Shown here: positions 1-5,866 of the stretch, in pieces
Position numbering within the stretch: position 1 is the stretch's first letter
Layout: each line of letters starts with the position of its first letter
Source: Methanobrevibacter sp.
GTDB lineage: Archaea; Methanobacteriota; Methanobacteria; Methanobacteriales; Methanobacteriaceae
NCBI GenBank assembly: GCA_031261945.1
Contig: JAISIQ010000106.1
Span: 1 to 5,866 of the forward strand
Direction: 5' to 3'
Length of the DNA stretch: 5,866 nucleotides
Program-made: the position numbers and the translations under genes
The notes under the pieces: generated by a model
Told to the model about the DNA's origin: nothing
The model's input: only the letters and a program-made list of their open reading frames with translations
The model's database searches: none

Positions 1-606
1 GGAGATATTGAATATATTGATTTCTTAGTTCCAGCTATTTTAGCTATGACAATGATGATGTCATGTATGATGGGAATGGGTCAGTCAATAGCTGGTGAAC
101 GTGAAACTGGAGAATTAGCAAGGTTATTTATGACACCAACAAGTGTTGCTACTGTAGTAGGTGGAAAAATTATTTCAAAGCTTGTAATTGAAACAGGGAA
201 AGTAATTATACTTCTTGTAACAGCTATGTTGCTTTTTGGAATAACTATAAATGGAAATATATTTTTAGCTATTTTAGTACTTATTTTAGGAGCTTTATGT
301 TTTGTTGGGTTTGGAATAATGATTTCTGCAACTGCATCTACTCAAGAAGATTATACTCAATTAGTAATGCCTTTTACAATGCCAATGATGTTTGTATCAG
401 GTGTTTTCTATCCAATAGAAACAATGCCTTGGATATTCCAACAAATAGCTAACATAGCCCCATTAACTTATCTTAATAATGCTATGAGAGGAATAATGTT
501 AAAAGGTGCTGGGATTGGAGATATTTGGGTAGATATCCTTGTATTAATTGGATTTACACTGATATTCTTTAGCTTAGGAGTAATAAGATTTAACAGAGAT
601 GTTTAA
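1..606 (+). CDS. ABC-2 type transporter permease, 5'-truncated by the window edge
   Basis: This is the membrane subunit of an ABC exporter of the ABC-2 family, acting in the cytoplasmic membrane; the substrate (drug, lipid or polysaccharide) cannot be told from sequence. The frame is open from base 1 and ends at TAA 604-606, giving 201 visible residues. The internal ATG at 46 is not the start, because the preceding codons read GDIEYIDFLVPAILA, a typical ABC-2 membrane segment. Other family marks are the cytoplasmic loop GERETGELARL (residues 32-42) followed by MTP, the motif SGVFYPIETMP (about 133-143), and PLTYLNNAMRG (about 154-164). Hydrophobic segments lie at about 9-30, 67-83, 87-107, 122-136 and 177-195, and the protein ends in the basic tail RFNRDV. 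The missing part should hold the first transmembrane helix and outer loop. The ATPase partner is not in the window and probably lies upstream. The family call is firm; specificity is unknown. Confidence 0.9.
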   Translation, partial: GDIEYIDFLVPAILAMTMMMSCMMGMGQSIAGERETGELARLFMTPTSVATVVGGKIISKLVIETGKVIILLVTAMLLFGITINGNIFLAILVLILGALCFVGFGIMISATASTQEDYTQLVMPFTMPMMFVSGVFYPIETMPWIFQQIANIAPLTYLNNAMRGIMLKGAGIGDIWVDILVLIGFTLIFFSLGVIRFNRDV

Positions 607-643
607 ATCAGAACCTCTGGAAAAGACCAGAAACAAAAAAACA

Positions 644-670
644 TTTATAAAGTTATAAAAAAGTTAGGTG
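644..670 (+). promoter_or_regulatory. Candidate TATA box and ribosome-binding site of the beta-propeller gene
   Basis: The 69-bp gap after the permease contains TTTATAAA at 644-651 preceded by an A-rich, BRE-like stretch (632-641), resembling an archaeal promoter. AGGTG at 666-670 complements the 16S rRNA tail and sits 5 nt before ATG 676, which supports that start. The two signals do not fit together perfectly: a TATA box there would place initiation near 673, leaving the RBS outside the transcript. Either the real promoter lies elsewhere (including read-through from the permease) or the gene can be transcribed nearly leaderless. The RBS is the firmer of the two. Confidence 0.45.
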
Positions 671-675
671 TTAAA

Positions 676-1917
676 ATGAGTAACAATAATATCAAAAGAA
701 TAACTAAAGGAATAGGAATAATTTTAATTAGTTTAATAGTTATTAGTTCTCTTGGAGGAGTTAGTGCAAATTGGACTATGTTTCATGAAAATATAGAACA
801 TACTGGATTTATTGAAGAAGCTGGAGATTTTGTTTCTAATTTATGGATAAAAGATATAGGCTCAGTTATTAAATCAAGTCCAGCTATTAAAGATAAAATA
901 TTATATATAGCTGGAAAAAATGGAATATTAAAAGCTATTAATATGGAAGATGGATCTGAAAAATGGAATCAAAATTTTAATGGAACTATAATAGCTTCTC
1001 CTATAATAAAAGGAAATGATTTATTTATTGGTACTGATGAATATATGTATAGCTATAATATAGAAGAGGAAAAAGTAAATTGGAAATTTAAAGTATCAAA
1101 ACCCATAGAATCAACAGCTACAATAAATGAAGAAATACTATATTTTGGAGCAGATAATGGAAAAGTATATGCCTTAAATGCAAATGATGGGTCAAAAGTA
1201 TGGGAAAAAGAAATCGGAGGAAAAGTCAAATCTTCACCAGCAATAGCTAATGATACATTATATATTGGATCTACCAATGGAAAAATTGTTGGATTACGTA
1301 TATCTGATGGATCTGAACTTTGGAATTATGTGACTGGAGATGCTGTTACTTCTTCACCAGCTATTACAGATGAAAAAGTATATATTGGTTCACAAGATGG
1401 TACTCTTTATAGTTTAAAAGGGTCTGATGGTTCAATAGTTTGGAAATATGAGTTAGGAAATAAAATAATTTCATCTCCAACATTAGATACTAGAGAAAAT
1501 AGTTTATTTATAGGATCTGATAATGGTTATATTACTTCACTTGATTTAAGAGATGGAACATTAAAATGGGAATATAAAACTGGAGGTCCAGTTCAATCCA
1601 CTCCTGCATTATATGAAGATAAAGTAGTAGTTGGATCTAATGATGGAACAGGATATATTCTTAATAAATATACAGGAAATATAGAAATGACTTATAATCC
1701 AGGTACATATTTATTCAATGCTCCATTTAGCTCTTCATCTATTGTATATGGAGAAAGCTTATTCTTTGCAGGTGAAGATGGATATGTTTACTCTTTAGAC
1801 AGCCAAAAATTAGATGCACCTACATCAAATTTTGTATATTATACAATAGCTATTTTAATAATACTATTTATAGTTTTAATAGCTATAACAATTACAATAA
1901 GGAGAAAAAGAAGATAA
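676..1917 (+). CDS. Secreted, membrane-anchored PQQ-like beta-propeller repeat protein
   Basis: A 413-residue protein with a Sec-type signal peptide: basic start with K7, R8 and K11, hydrophobic core about 12-27, likely cleavage after GVSA (residue 31). Mature residues 32-380 form a repeated pattern of about 40 residues: SSPAI, a strand ending in LYIG or LFIG, then NG/DG, a small strand, and DGS.(L/V)W. Eight such units are visible, starting near residues 67, 107, 146, 186, 226, 266, 308 and 353, which fits an eight-bladed propeller of the PQQ/BamB type. A hydrophobic helix at about 387-407 followed by RRKRR anchors the C-terminus, so the propeller should face outside the cell. Such propellers serve as protein-interaction scaffolds or as quinoprotein enzymes; no PQQ cofactor site can be established here, so enzyme function should not be assumed. 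It lies 69 bp after the permease on the same strand and may be co-transcribed. It converges on radA. Confidence 0.88.
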   Translation: MSNNNIKRITKGIGIILISLIVISSLGGVSANWTMFHENIEHTGFIEEAGDFVSNLWIKDIGSVIKSSPAIKDKILYIAGKNGILKAINMEDGSEKWNQNFNGTIIASPIIKGNDLFIGTDEYMYSYNIEEEKVNWKFKVSKPIESTATINEEILYFGADNGKVYALNANDGSKVWEKEIGGKVKSSPAIANDTLYIGSTNGKIVGLRISDGSELWNYVTGDAVTSSPAITDEKVYIGSQDGTLYSLKGSDGSIVWKYELGNKIISSPTLDTRENSLFIGSDNGYITSLDLRDGTLKWEYKTGGPVQSTPALYEDKVVVGSNDGTGYILNKYTGNIEMTYNPGTYLFNAPFSSSSIVYGESLFFAGEDGYVYSLDSQKLDAPTSNFVYYTIAILIILFIVLIAITITIRRKRR

Positions 1918-1965
1918 AAAAAAGTATAAGAAAAATAAATATAAAAAAAAGTAAATATAAAAAAA
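1918..1965 (-). terminator. U-rich terminator region of radA, duplicated A/T tracts
   Basis: The gap between the convergent propeller gene and radA is almost pure A with a few T and G. Read on the minus strand directly after the radA stop it gives runs of 7, 8, 5 and 8 T (plus-strand A runs at 1959-1965, 1943-1950, 1931-1935 and 1916-1923, the last overlapping the TAA of the propeller gene). Archaeal termination depends mainly on such oligo-U tracts, so this is a strong intrinsic terminator for radA. It contains two direct repeats: TAAATATAAAAAAA at 1936-1949 and 1952-1965, and ATAAAAAAAAGTA at 1914-1926 and 1941-1953. No comparable T run is present on the plus strand for the propeller gene. 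Confidence 0.7.
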
Positions 1966-2901
1966 TTAATCAACAATACCATCAGCTGTGATTTTGAACA
2001 CACATTCTCCTTCAGGTAAATGAGGAGAATCTACTAATCTAGCTATTCTTTTACCTGCTAAACCTTTTTTAAGCCAAATTCTGTAAGTAGATGCATGACC
2101 TAAAACATGGCCACCAATAGCTTTTGTTGGGCTTCCAAAGAAAGCATCAGGACGAGCTTGAACTTGGTTAGTTATGAAAACAGCTACATTATAAGTATTA
2201 GCTATATTTTGAAGTGCATGTAAATGTTGGTTTAATTTCTGTTGCCTTACAGCTAAAGATTCTCTTCCAACATATTCTGCCCTAAAGTGAGCCATTAATG
2301 AATCTACAATAACTAAACGTATATTTGTTCCATTTTGAATTAATTCATTAATTTTATCAGCCATTAACATTTGATGAGAAGAATTAAAAGCTCTAGCTAT
2401 ATGTATATTTTGTAAAGTTTCTTGAGGATCTAACTCGAAAGCATTAGCTATTTGCTCTATTCTTTCTGGTCTGAATGTATTTTCAGTATCAATAAATACA
2501 CATTCTCCATCTACTCCACCTTGATCTTCTGGAAGTTGGACTGTGACAGCTAATTCATGAGATATTTGACTTTTACCAGATCCAAATTCACCAAATACTT
2601 CTGTAATTGATTGAGTTTCAATACCTCCTCCAATTAGTTCATTGAAAGCCTCACTTCCTACATTTAGCCTTCCCACATCTCTACGTCTTTCCATTACGTC
2701 GTAAGCTGTTTCAAAGTCTATATCTTCAGCTTTACGAGCAGCTTCAATAACTTTTTCAGCTACGCCTTCACCAATTTCTGCTTTAACAGCTAATTCCTTA
2801 GCAGTTGCTGTAGCTAATCTCATCATGTCAGCAAATCCTGCTTCTCTTAATTTTTGTGCTGTTTTTTCTCCAACACTCGGTAAGTCTTCAAGTTCTACCA
2901 T
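1966..2901 (-). CDS. radA: DNA repair and recombination protein RadA
   Basis: Archaeal Rad51/RecA-family recombinase, which forms ATP-dependent filaments on single-stranded DNA and catalyses homologous pairing and strand exchange. In 311-residue numbering from [11 protein letters not shown]: an N-terminal helix-hairpin-helix DNA-binding domain ([12 protein letters not shown], about 6-17), the FxxA oligomerisation motif FETA (63-66), Walker [10 protein letters not shown] (104-112), [10 protein letters not shown] with the likely catalytic glutamate (138-147, Glu140), Walker B LVIVDS (196-201), the L1 region around RAEYVGRES, and [14 protein letters not shown] leading into L2 (from about 243). 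Length is normal for the family and no intein interrupts it. A start three codons upstream (ATG at 2910) is possible but abuts the AGGA ribosome-binding site directly; the ATG at 2901 has a 9-nt spacing and gives the usual archaeal RadA N-terminus. Stop is TAA at 1966-1968. It lies downstream of RPA on the same strand, a functional partner, and converges with the propeller gene. RadB is excluded by the N-terminal HhH domain and full length. Confidence 0.97.
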   Translation of the reverse strand: MVELEDLPSVGEKTAQKLREAGFADMMRLATATAKELAVKAEIGEGVAEKVIEAARKAEDIDFETAYDVMERRRDVGRLNVGSEAFNELIGGGIETQSITEVFGEFGSGKSQISHELAVTVQLPEDQGGVDGECVFIDTENTFRPERIEQIANAFELDPQETLQNIHIARAFNSSHQMLMADKINELIQNGTNIRLVIVDSLMAHFRAEYVGRESLAVRQQKLNQHLHALQNIANTYNVAVFITNQVQARPDAFFGSPTKAIGGHVLGHASTYRIWLKKGLAGKRIARLVDSPHLPEGECVFKITADGIVD

Positions 2902-2910
2902 AATAATCAT

Positions 2911-2914
2911 TCCT
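2911..2914 (-). promoter_or_regulatory. Ribosome-binding site that decides the radA start
   Basis: On the minus strand the sequence reads AGGAATGATTATTATGG. AGGA is separated from the second ATG (2901) by 9 nt, a workable distance, but touches the first ATG (2910) with no spacer. The second ATG is therefore the better start, dropping the residues MII and giving the conserved MVELEDLP beginning. Confidence 0.65.
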
Positions 2915-3006
2915 GTTTTATCTTTTTATTTGTATTTGTACAATATTCTATTACGTTTATTTTATCTAAATTCTATTATTTCATTAATTACTGCTTTTTT
3001 ATTATC

Positions 3007-3040
3007 TAATATAAATATTACAATTATTATAAAGTTTTAA
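3007..3040 (-). promoter_or_regulatory. Candidate radA promoter elements
   Basis: In the 145-bp RPA-radA gap, read on the minus strand, CTTTATAAT (3026-3034) is preceded by TTAAAAC, a good BRE/TATA pair, and TTTATATTA occurs at 3007-3015. Initiation about 26 bp downstream would fall near 3004 or 2985, leaving a radA leader of roughly 85-100 nt, long for an archaeal gene. A closer start site cannot be excluded because the whole gap is A/T-rich and TATA-like matches are expected by chance. radA may also be reached by read-through from RPA. Confidence 0.35.
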
Positions 3041-3053
3041 AAACTATTATAAT
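3026..3053. repeat. Inverted repeat spanning the RPA stop codon
   Basis: ATTATAA then AGTTTT (3026-3038) is mirrored by AAAACT (3040-3045) and TTATAAT (3047-3053), giving 13 paired bases per arm with a one-base centre (3039) and a single unpaired A at 3046. The RPA stop codon (3047-3049) lies inside the right arm, and the left arm overlaps the candidate radA TATA box. In the RPA transcript it could form a weak A/U hairpin with a U5 run, that is a leaky terminator or a processing site; in DNA it could be an operator. With A/T-only arms, chance origin is quite possible. Confidence 0.5.
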
Positions 3054-5470
3054 GATTTAGAAAGGATCTTTTTAGGATTAAGTCTTATTTCTTCATTATA
3101 TTCATCAAAATTGACATCAGCTATTATTTTCATAGTTAATCCATTTAAATCTTCGACTTTACCTTCTAAAGCTCCTTCATCAGCACTATCTTCAATAATT
3201 TCTGCTACTTCATCAGTAGTCATGCCAAGTAACTCTTCAGCTAATTTAGCAAAGAAAGTAATTGAGATTTCACCAGTATCGTCTTCAATTCTTCCAGGAA
3301 TCATCAATAAATATCTTGGTTTATCAACATCTTCACCACAATAATCACAGATATATTCATCATCAGTTTGTTCTAATCTATTATTACAACTTGGACATCT
3401 TGCAGAGAGAATTTTATTACCAAATGGATCATTTAAGACTCCTTCAATCTTCACATTTTTATCATCATCTTCTAAATCACCAATATTCTTAGATTGATAT
3501 ATGATTTCTTCTAATTCTTCAAATGAAGGTAAATTCTTTAAATCATCTTCATTAGCATTGAAAATCTTAGTATTATTGCCTATACTTAATTCTAACTGAT
3601 CATTTCTGAAGGATACTCTAGGATTTTCAATTTTTATAGCATCCCCCACTTCTTGAACAATATCTGCTTTATCATCCCAAAGTGAAGCTCTCATAGCTCC
3701 AGTTTCATCCCCAATTTCCATTCCTCTGACTACTCCAGGAGTTCCATCTTGTCTTTGGAATTCATTTGGTTCTTGGAGATCAATAATTCTAGCTATTACT
3801 TTAATATTCCTATCATCTTCTTCTAACTCATCAATTTTCTTTTTAGTATAGATTAAATCTTCTAATTCTTCAAATGAAGGTAAATCACCTACTTCATCAT
3901 CTTGTAAAGGAATGACTCTAGCTGTTTTTCCAATGTTTAATTCTACACTATAAAGGCCCATTCTTGTTCTTGCATTTTCGATTAAAAAAGGTGAACCTAA
4001 ATCGAGGGGTGTTTGAGCCTTATCATCCCAAAATGATAGTCTAATCATTCCAGTTTCATCAGCTATATCCCCTGATCTAACAATGCCTAATGTTCCATCA
4101 TCTCTTTGGAACTCTCTTGCATCATATAAATTAATAATCCTTCCAAGAATATCTACTTCTTCGCCATCATCTTCGATTTCTTGGACAAGCTCTATTTTAA
4201 CTGGACCTATTTTATCTTGCAGTTCTTTTAAAATTTCAATAAGATTTTCATCTTCATTTTCAGGGCTTGTTACAATTTGAGTATTCCAATTAGTGTTAGC
4301 TCTATAACCACTTGAAGCATATTCATCAAATTCAATATTTGCCCCAGTGACTTTGAGTATATCTCCTTTATTTATTTCTAATTTAGTATCATCACCCCAT
4401 AATGTAACTCTTATAGATCCTGTGTCATCAGCTATTTCAATTGACTTTACATAACCTGCAGTTCCATCAGCTCTTTCAAACTCAATAGTGTCCTGAATTT
4501 TAGTTACAATACCTAACAAAGTAACATCTTTAACTTCTTGAGCTTCTCCGATTTTAAAAATTTCCTCTTCATAATCTGGAACATCAAAATCCCCTTTAAT
4601 AATTCTTCCTTCCCAATGAGATAATGAAATTTCACCATTTCTCTCTCTTGCTGAAGCAGAAAGTATTTTTAAAGAATCGCCCTCATTTAAATCTAAGTCT
4701 TTAATAAGTTCTGTGTCTTTATTCCAAAGAGTATAGCTAATTTTTCCTGTTTCATCTTGGAGTTCAAGAGAAGTTACTTGCCCTTCTTTACCATTGCGCT
4801 CAAAAGTTCTTATTGAAGGAATTCTTACAAGTCTTGCTATGATATTTACTTCAGTATCAGGAGTAATATCACTAATAGAAGTTATAGGTTCTGTATATTC
4901 AGGAAAATTAGAATAATCTTCTAAATTACCATTAGAATCGTTATTAGGATTATCATTAGAACCATCCCCAGAAACAACGAGATCAATTGTAGATCTTGGT
5001 TGAAGATGTAATTCTTTACTTCTATATCCATCTTTAACCTCTACTTTATTAACTTGGACTATGTCTCCTTCTTTGATCTTTTTAAGGAGTTTAATGTTTT
5101 CAGTCCATAAAACAACCCGAATTTCTCCAGTATCATCAGCTAATTTTAGATTACAAAGCTTTCCTGCTTTACCTTTTTTAGTTTTAAATGATCTTGGATT
5201 AGAAATCCCCATAACACGTCCAACAACACTTAAATCTTGAGCTCCTGATTCTAACTTAGCTATTTTATCCATAACATGTTCTTCATCGTTAGCTATTGGA
5301 TCATTTTTTTCATCAATAAAAGTTCCTACAACCATTCTAGCTATGTCTAAATCGTTCATGAAGCTTACATCTTCATACTCTTTTTTCATAGCTTCCATCT
5401 TTTCTAAAAATTCTTCTTTAGAAATTTTATCCTTAATTTTTTCATATTCTTCTATTATTTCGTTTTCCAT
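3047..5470 (-). CDS. Replication protein A, single-polypeptide multi-OB-fold ssDNA-binding protein with zinc finger
   Basis: The archaeal RPA that protects and organises single-stranded DNA in replication, repair and recombination, handing it to RadA. The 807 residues begin with a charged helical domain (about 1-60, including DLDIARMVVGTFIDE). Then come six OB-type modules, each marked by D(D/E)TG followed by a beta strand: 111-115, 238-242, 347-351, 470-474, 587-591 and 729-733. The first five carry the strand-end tryptophan (W122, W249, W358, W481, W598) expected to stack on DNA; the sixth has FF at 739-740. A C4 zinc finger CX2C-X12-CX2C (C692, C695, C708, C711) sits in the sixth fold, as in the DBD-C domain of eukaryotic RPA70. 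An Asn/Asp/Ser/Gly-rich linker (about 167-190) separates folds 1 and 2. Folds 4 and 5 look like a recent duplication. The protein is longer than the four- or five-fold single-subunit RPAs known from Methanocaldococcus and Methanothermobacter. Start ATG 5468-5470 has GAGG 7 nt upstream. radA follows on the same strand. Confidence 0.94.
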   Translation of the reverse strand: MENEIIEEYEKIKDKISKEEFLEKMEAMKKEYEDVSFMNDLDIARMVVGTFIDEKNDPIANDEEHVMDKIAKLESGAQDLSVVGRVMGISNPRSFKTKKGKAGKLCNLKLADDTGEIRVVLWTENIKLLKKIKEGDIVQVNKVEVKDGYRSKELHLQPRSTIDLVVSGDGSNDNPNNDSNGNLEDYSNFPEYTEPITSISDITPDTEVNIIARLVRIPSIRTFERNGKEGQVTSLELQDETGKISYTLWNKDTELIKDLDLNEGDSLKILSASARERNGEISLSHWEGRIIKGDFDVPDYEEEIFKIGEAQEVKDVTLLGIVTKIQDTIEFERADGTAGYVKSIEIADDTGSIRVTLWGDDTKLEINKGDILKVTGANIEFDEYASSGYRANTNWNTQIVTSPENEDENLIEILKELQDKIGPVKIELVQEIEDDGEEVDILGRIINLYDAREFQRDDGTLGIVRSGDIADETGMIRLSFWDDKAQTPLDLGSPFLIENARTRMGLYSVELNIGKTARVIPLQDDEVGDLPSFEELEDLIYTKKKIDELEEDDRNIKVIARIIDLQEPNEFQRQDGTPGVVRGMEIGDETGAMRASLWDDKADIVQEVGDAIKIENPRVSFRNDQLELSIGNNTKIFNANEDDLKNLPSFEELEEIIYQSKNIGDLEDDDKNVKIEGVLNDPFGNKILSARCPSCNNRLEQTDDEYICDYCGEDVDKPRYLLMIPGRIEDDTGEISITFFAKLAEELLGMTTDEVAEIIEDSADEGALEGKVEDLNGLTMKIIADVNFDEYNEEIRLNPKKILSKSL
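3507..3885. repeat. 28-bp exact direct repeat inside the RPA gene (3507-3534 and 3858-3885)
   Basis: Two identical 28-bp copies lie exactly 351 bp (117 codons) apart, in the same frame, and encode the LPSFEELE linker helix that follows OB folds 4 and 5 (residues 530-537 and 647-654). Protein alignment at the same offset, residues 437-553 against 554-670, needs no gaps and by hand count gives about 52 identities in 117. The feature marks duplication of a whole OB-fold module plus its linker. Confidence 0.85.
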
Positions 5471-5477
5471 ACCAAAC

Positions 5478-5481
5478 CCTC
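5478..5481 (-). promoter_or_regulatory. Ribosome-binding site of RPA
   Basis: On the minus strand GAGG (part of GAGGG) lies 7 nt before the ATG at 5470. An earlier ATG at 5483 is out of frame, so the 5470 start is the supported one, and it gives the helical N-terminus usual for archaeal RPA. Confidence 0.6.
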
Positions 5482-5505
5482 ATGGTGTTAAATATAGGTA
5501 GTTAA

Positions 5506-5526
5506 AACTATACTAATTAAGTTTTT
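5506..5526 (-). promoter_or_regulatory. Candidate RPA promoter
   Basis: On the minus strand GAAAAAC followed by TTAATTAGTATAG resembles a BRE plus TATA-like element. Initiation about 26 bp downstream would fall near 5485-5491, giving a short 15-20 nt leader that includes the GAGG ribosome-binding site. The match to the TTTATATA consensus is imperfect and the region is AT-rich, so this is tentative. The repeat array at 5544-5640 lies just upstream of it. Confidence 0.35.
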
Positions 5527-5543
5527 CAGAGAGCATTTGAAAA

Positions 5544-5640
5544 ATAATCATAACTATGATATAGCTATAATCATGATTATAATCGTAACTATAATCATGA
5601 TTAGAATTATGACTATGGCAATAATCATAGTTGTAATCAT
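5544..5640. repeat. ATAATCAT repeat and palindrome array upstream of RPA
   Basis: Four exact copies of ATAATCAT start at 5544, 5567, 5591 and 5621, with a variant GTAATCAT at 5633; the inverse ATGATTA occurs at 5573 and 5597. Two copies merge into palindromes: the 16-bp perfect TATAATCATGATTATA (5566-5581) and the 12-bp TAATCATGATTA (5592-5603). CTATAATCATGATTA is exactly repeated at 5565-5579 and 5589-5603, so part of the array has a 24-bp period. AACTATGAT (5552-5560) is mirrored by ATCATAGTT (5624-5632). It occupies about 74 to 170 bp before the RPA start codon, upstream of the presumed promoter. A cluster of binding sites for a transcription regulator is the simplest reading; no known operator is recognised. 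It is not a CRISPR array: units are short and there are no unique spacers. Confidence 0.7.
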
Positions 5641-5866
5641 AAAATAAGATGACTATTTCTGAAAATCTATGAAATGAGTTTAAATTTATACTACCCTCAA
5701 ATAAGTTTAAATTAATTAATCAATCAATGAATTATGGATTATTAAATATTTATTTATCATTATAAGAATAAAAATAATTCTATTAATTAACTAATCTATA
5801 TATTGTATTTTATTTATATTAAATATTAATATTAATTTTATTTAACTTATATTAAATATTATATTA
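5641..5866. other. Non-coding, extremely AT-rich stretch to the window end
   Basis: No convincing gene, tRNA or other RNA is seen. From about 5735 onward only about 9 of 132 bases are G or C. TTATATTAAATATTA is exactly repeated at 5814-5828 and 5847-5861 (33 bp apart), and AGTTTAAATT at 5677-5686 and 5704-5713 (27 bp apart). GTATAAATTTAAAC on the minus strand (5679-5692) could be an alternative distal promoter for RPA that would transcribe the upstream repeat array, but TATA-like matches are common at this composition. The stretch probably belongs to the intergenic space between RPA and a neighbour beyond the window. Confidence 0.6.

Noticed and set aside
616..631. TCTGG/CCAGA hairpin as the permease terminator
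   Set aside because: The stem is only 5 bp and is followed on the plus strand by an A-rich run, not the T run used by archaeal terminators.
1053..1277. Minus-strand open frame of 74 codons inside the propeller gene
   Set aside because: It is the complement of the repeated blade sequence and shows no independent coding signal.
1966..2901. Intein in radA, known in some archaea
   Set aside because: Walker A, Walker B and the L2 region are contiguous at normal spacing and total length is standard.
2825..3040. Plus-strand open frame of 71 codons across the radA start and the gap
   Set aside because: It is antisense to the conserved radA N-terminus and runs into low-complexity A/T-rich DNA; it has no recognisable domain or ribosome-binding site.
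3047..5470. RPA split or frameshift, as annotated in some related genomes
   Set aside because: The frame is continuous for all 807 codons and every OB module and the zinc finger lie in the same frame.
5544..5640. Possible CRISPR array
   Set aside because: Repeat units are 8-15 bp with near-identical intervening sequence and no unique 30-40 bp spacers; no cas genes are present.
5471..5866. Possible replication origin
   Set aside because: The region is AT-rich with repeats, but there is no Orc1/Cdc6 gene nearby and no set of origin-recognition boxes; a single TTTGAAA-like string at 5536-5542 is not enough.

Overview
The window looks like chromosome from a low-GC methanogenic archaeon of the Methanobacteriales, most likely Methanobrevibacter or a close relative. 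The base composition is strongly AT-rich and the codons are A/T-ending. It encodes an archaeal RadA recombinase and a long multi-OB-fold replication protein A with a C4 zinc finger, and its start sites carry archaeal ribosome-binding sites. Genus is inferred from gene content and composition only; no rRNA is present.

Layout: (1) 1-606, plus strand, the 3' two-thirds or so of an ABC-2 type transporter permease whose start lies upstream of the window. (2) 676-1917, plus strand, a secreted, C-terminally membrane-anchored eight-blade PQQ-type beta-propeller protein of unknown function. (3) 1918-1965, a short A-tract-rich gap between convergent genes that reads as a U-rich terminator for the minus-strand gene radA. 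(4) 1966-2901, minus strand, radA. (5) 3047-5470, minus strand, an 807-residue single-polypeptide RPA with six recognisable OB-fold modules. (6) 5471-5866, non-coding, very AT-rich, holding the RPA upstream region, an array of ATAATCAT repeats and palindromes, and a stretch of roughly 93% A+T.

The functional core is the RPA/radA pair. RPA coats single-stranded DNA and RadA forms the recombinase filament on it, so the two act in the same homologous recombination and replication-repair pathway. They are transcribed in the same direction about 145 bp apart and could share a transcript, although the gap also holds plausible radA promoter elements. The permease and the propeller protein are cell-envelope functions and have no evident link to the DNA repair pair.

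I did not find a defence island, CRISPR array, mobile element, RNA gene or other clearly novel system. The most notable non-standard signals are the repeat array upstream of RPA, an in-frame 117-codon duplication inside RPA, and an inverted repeat straddling the RPA stop codon in front of radA.
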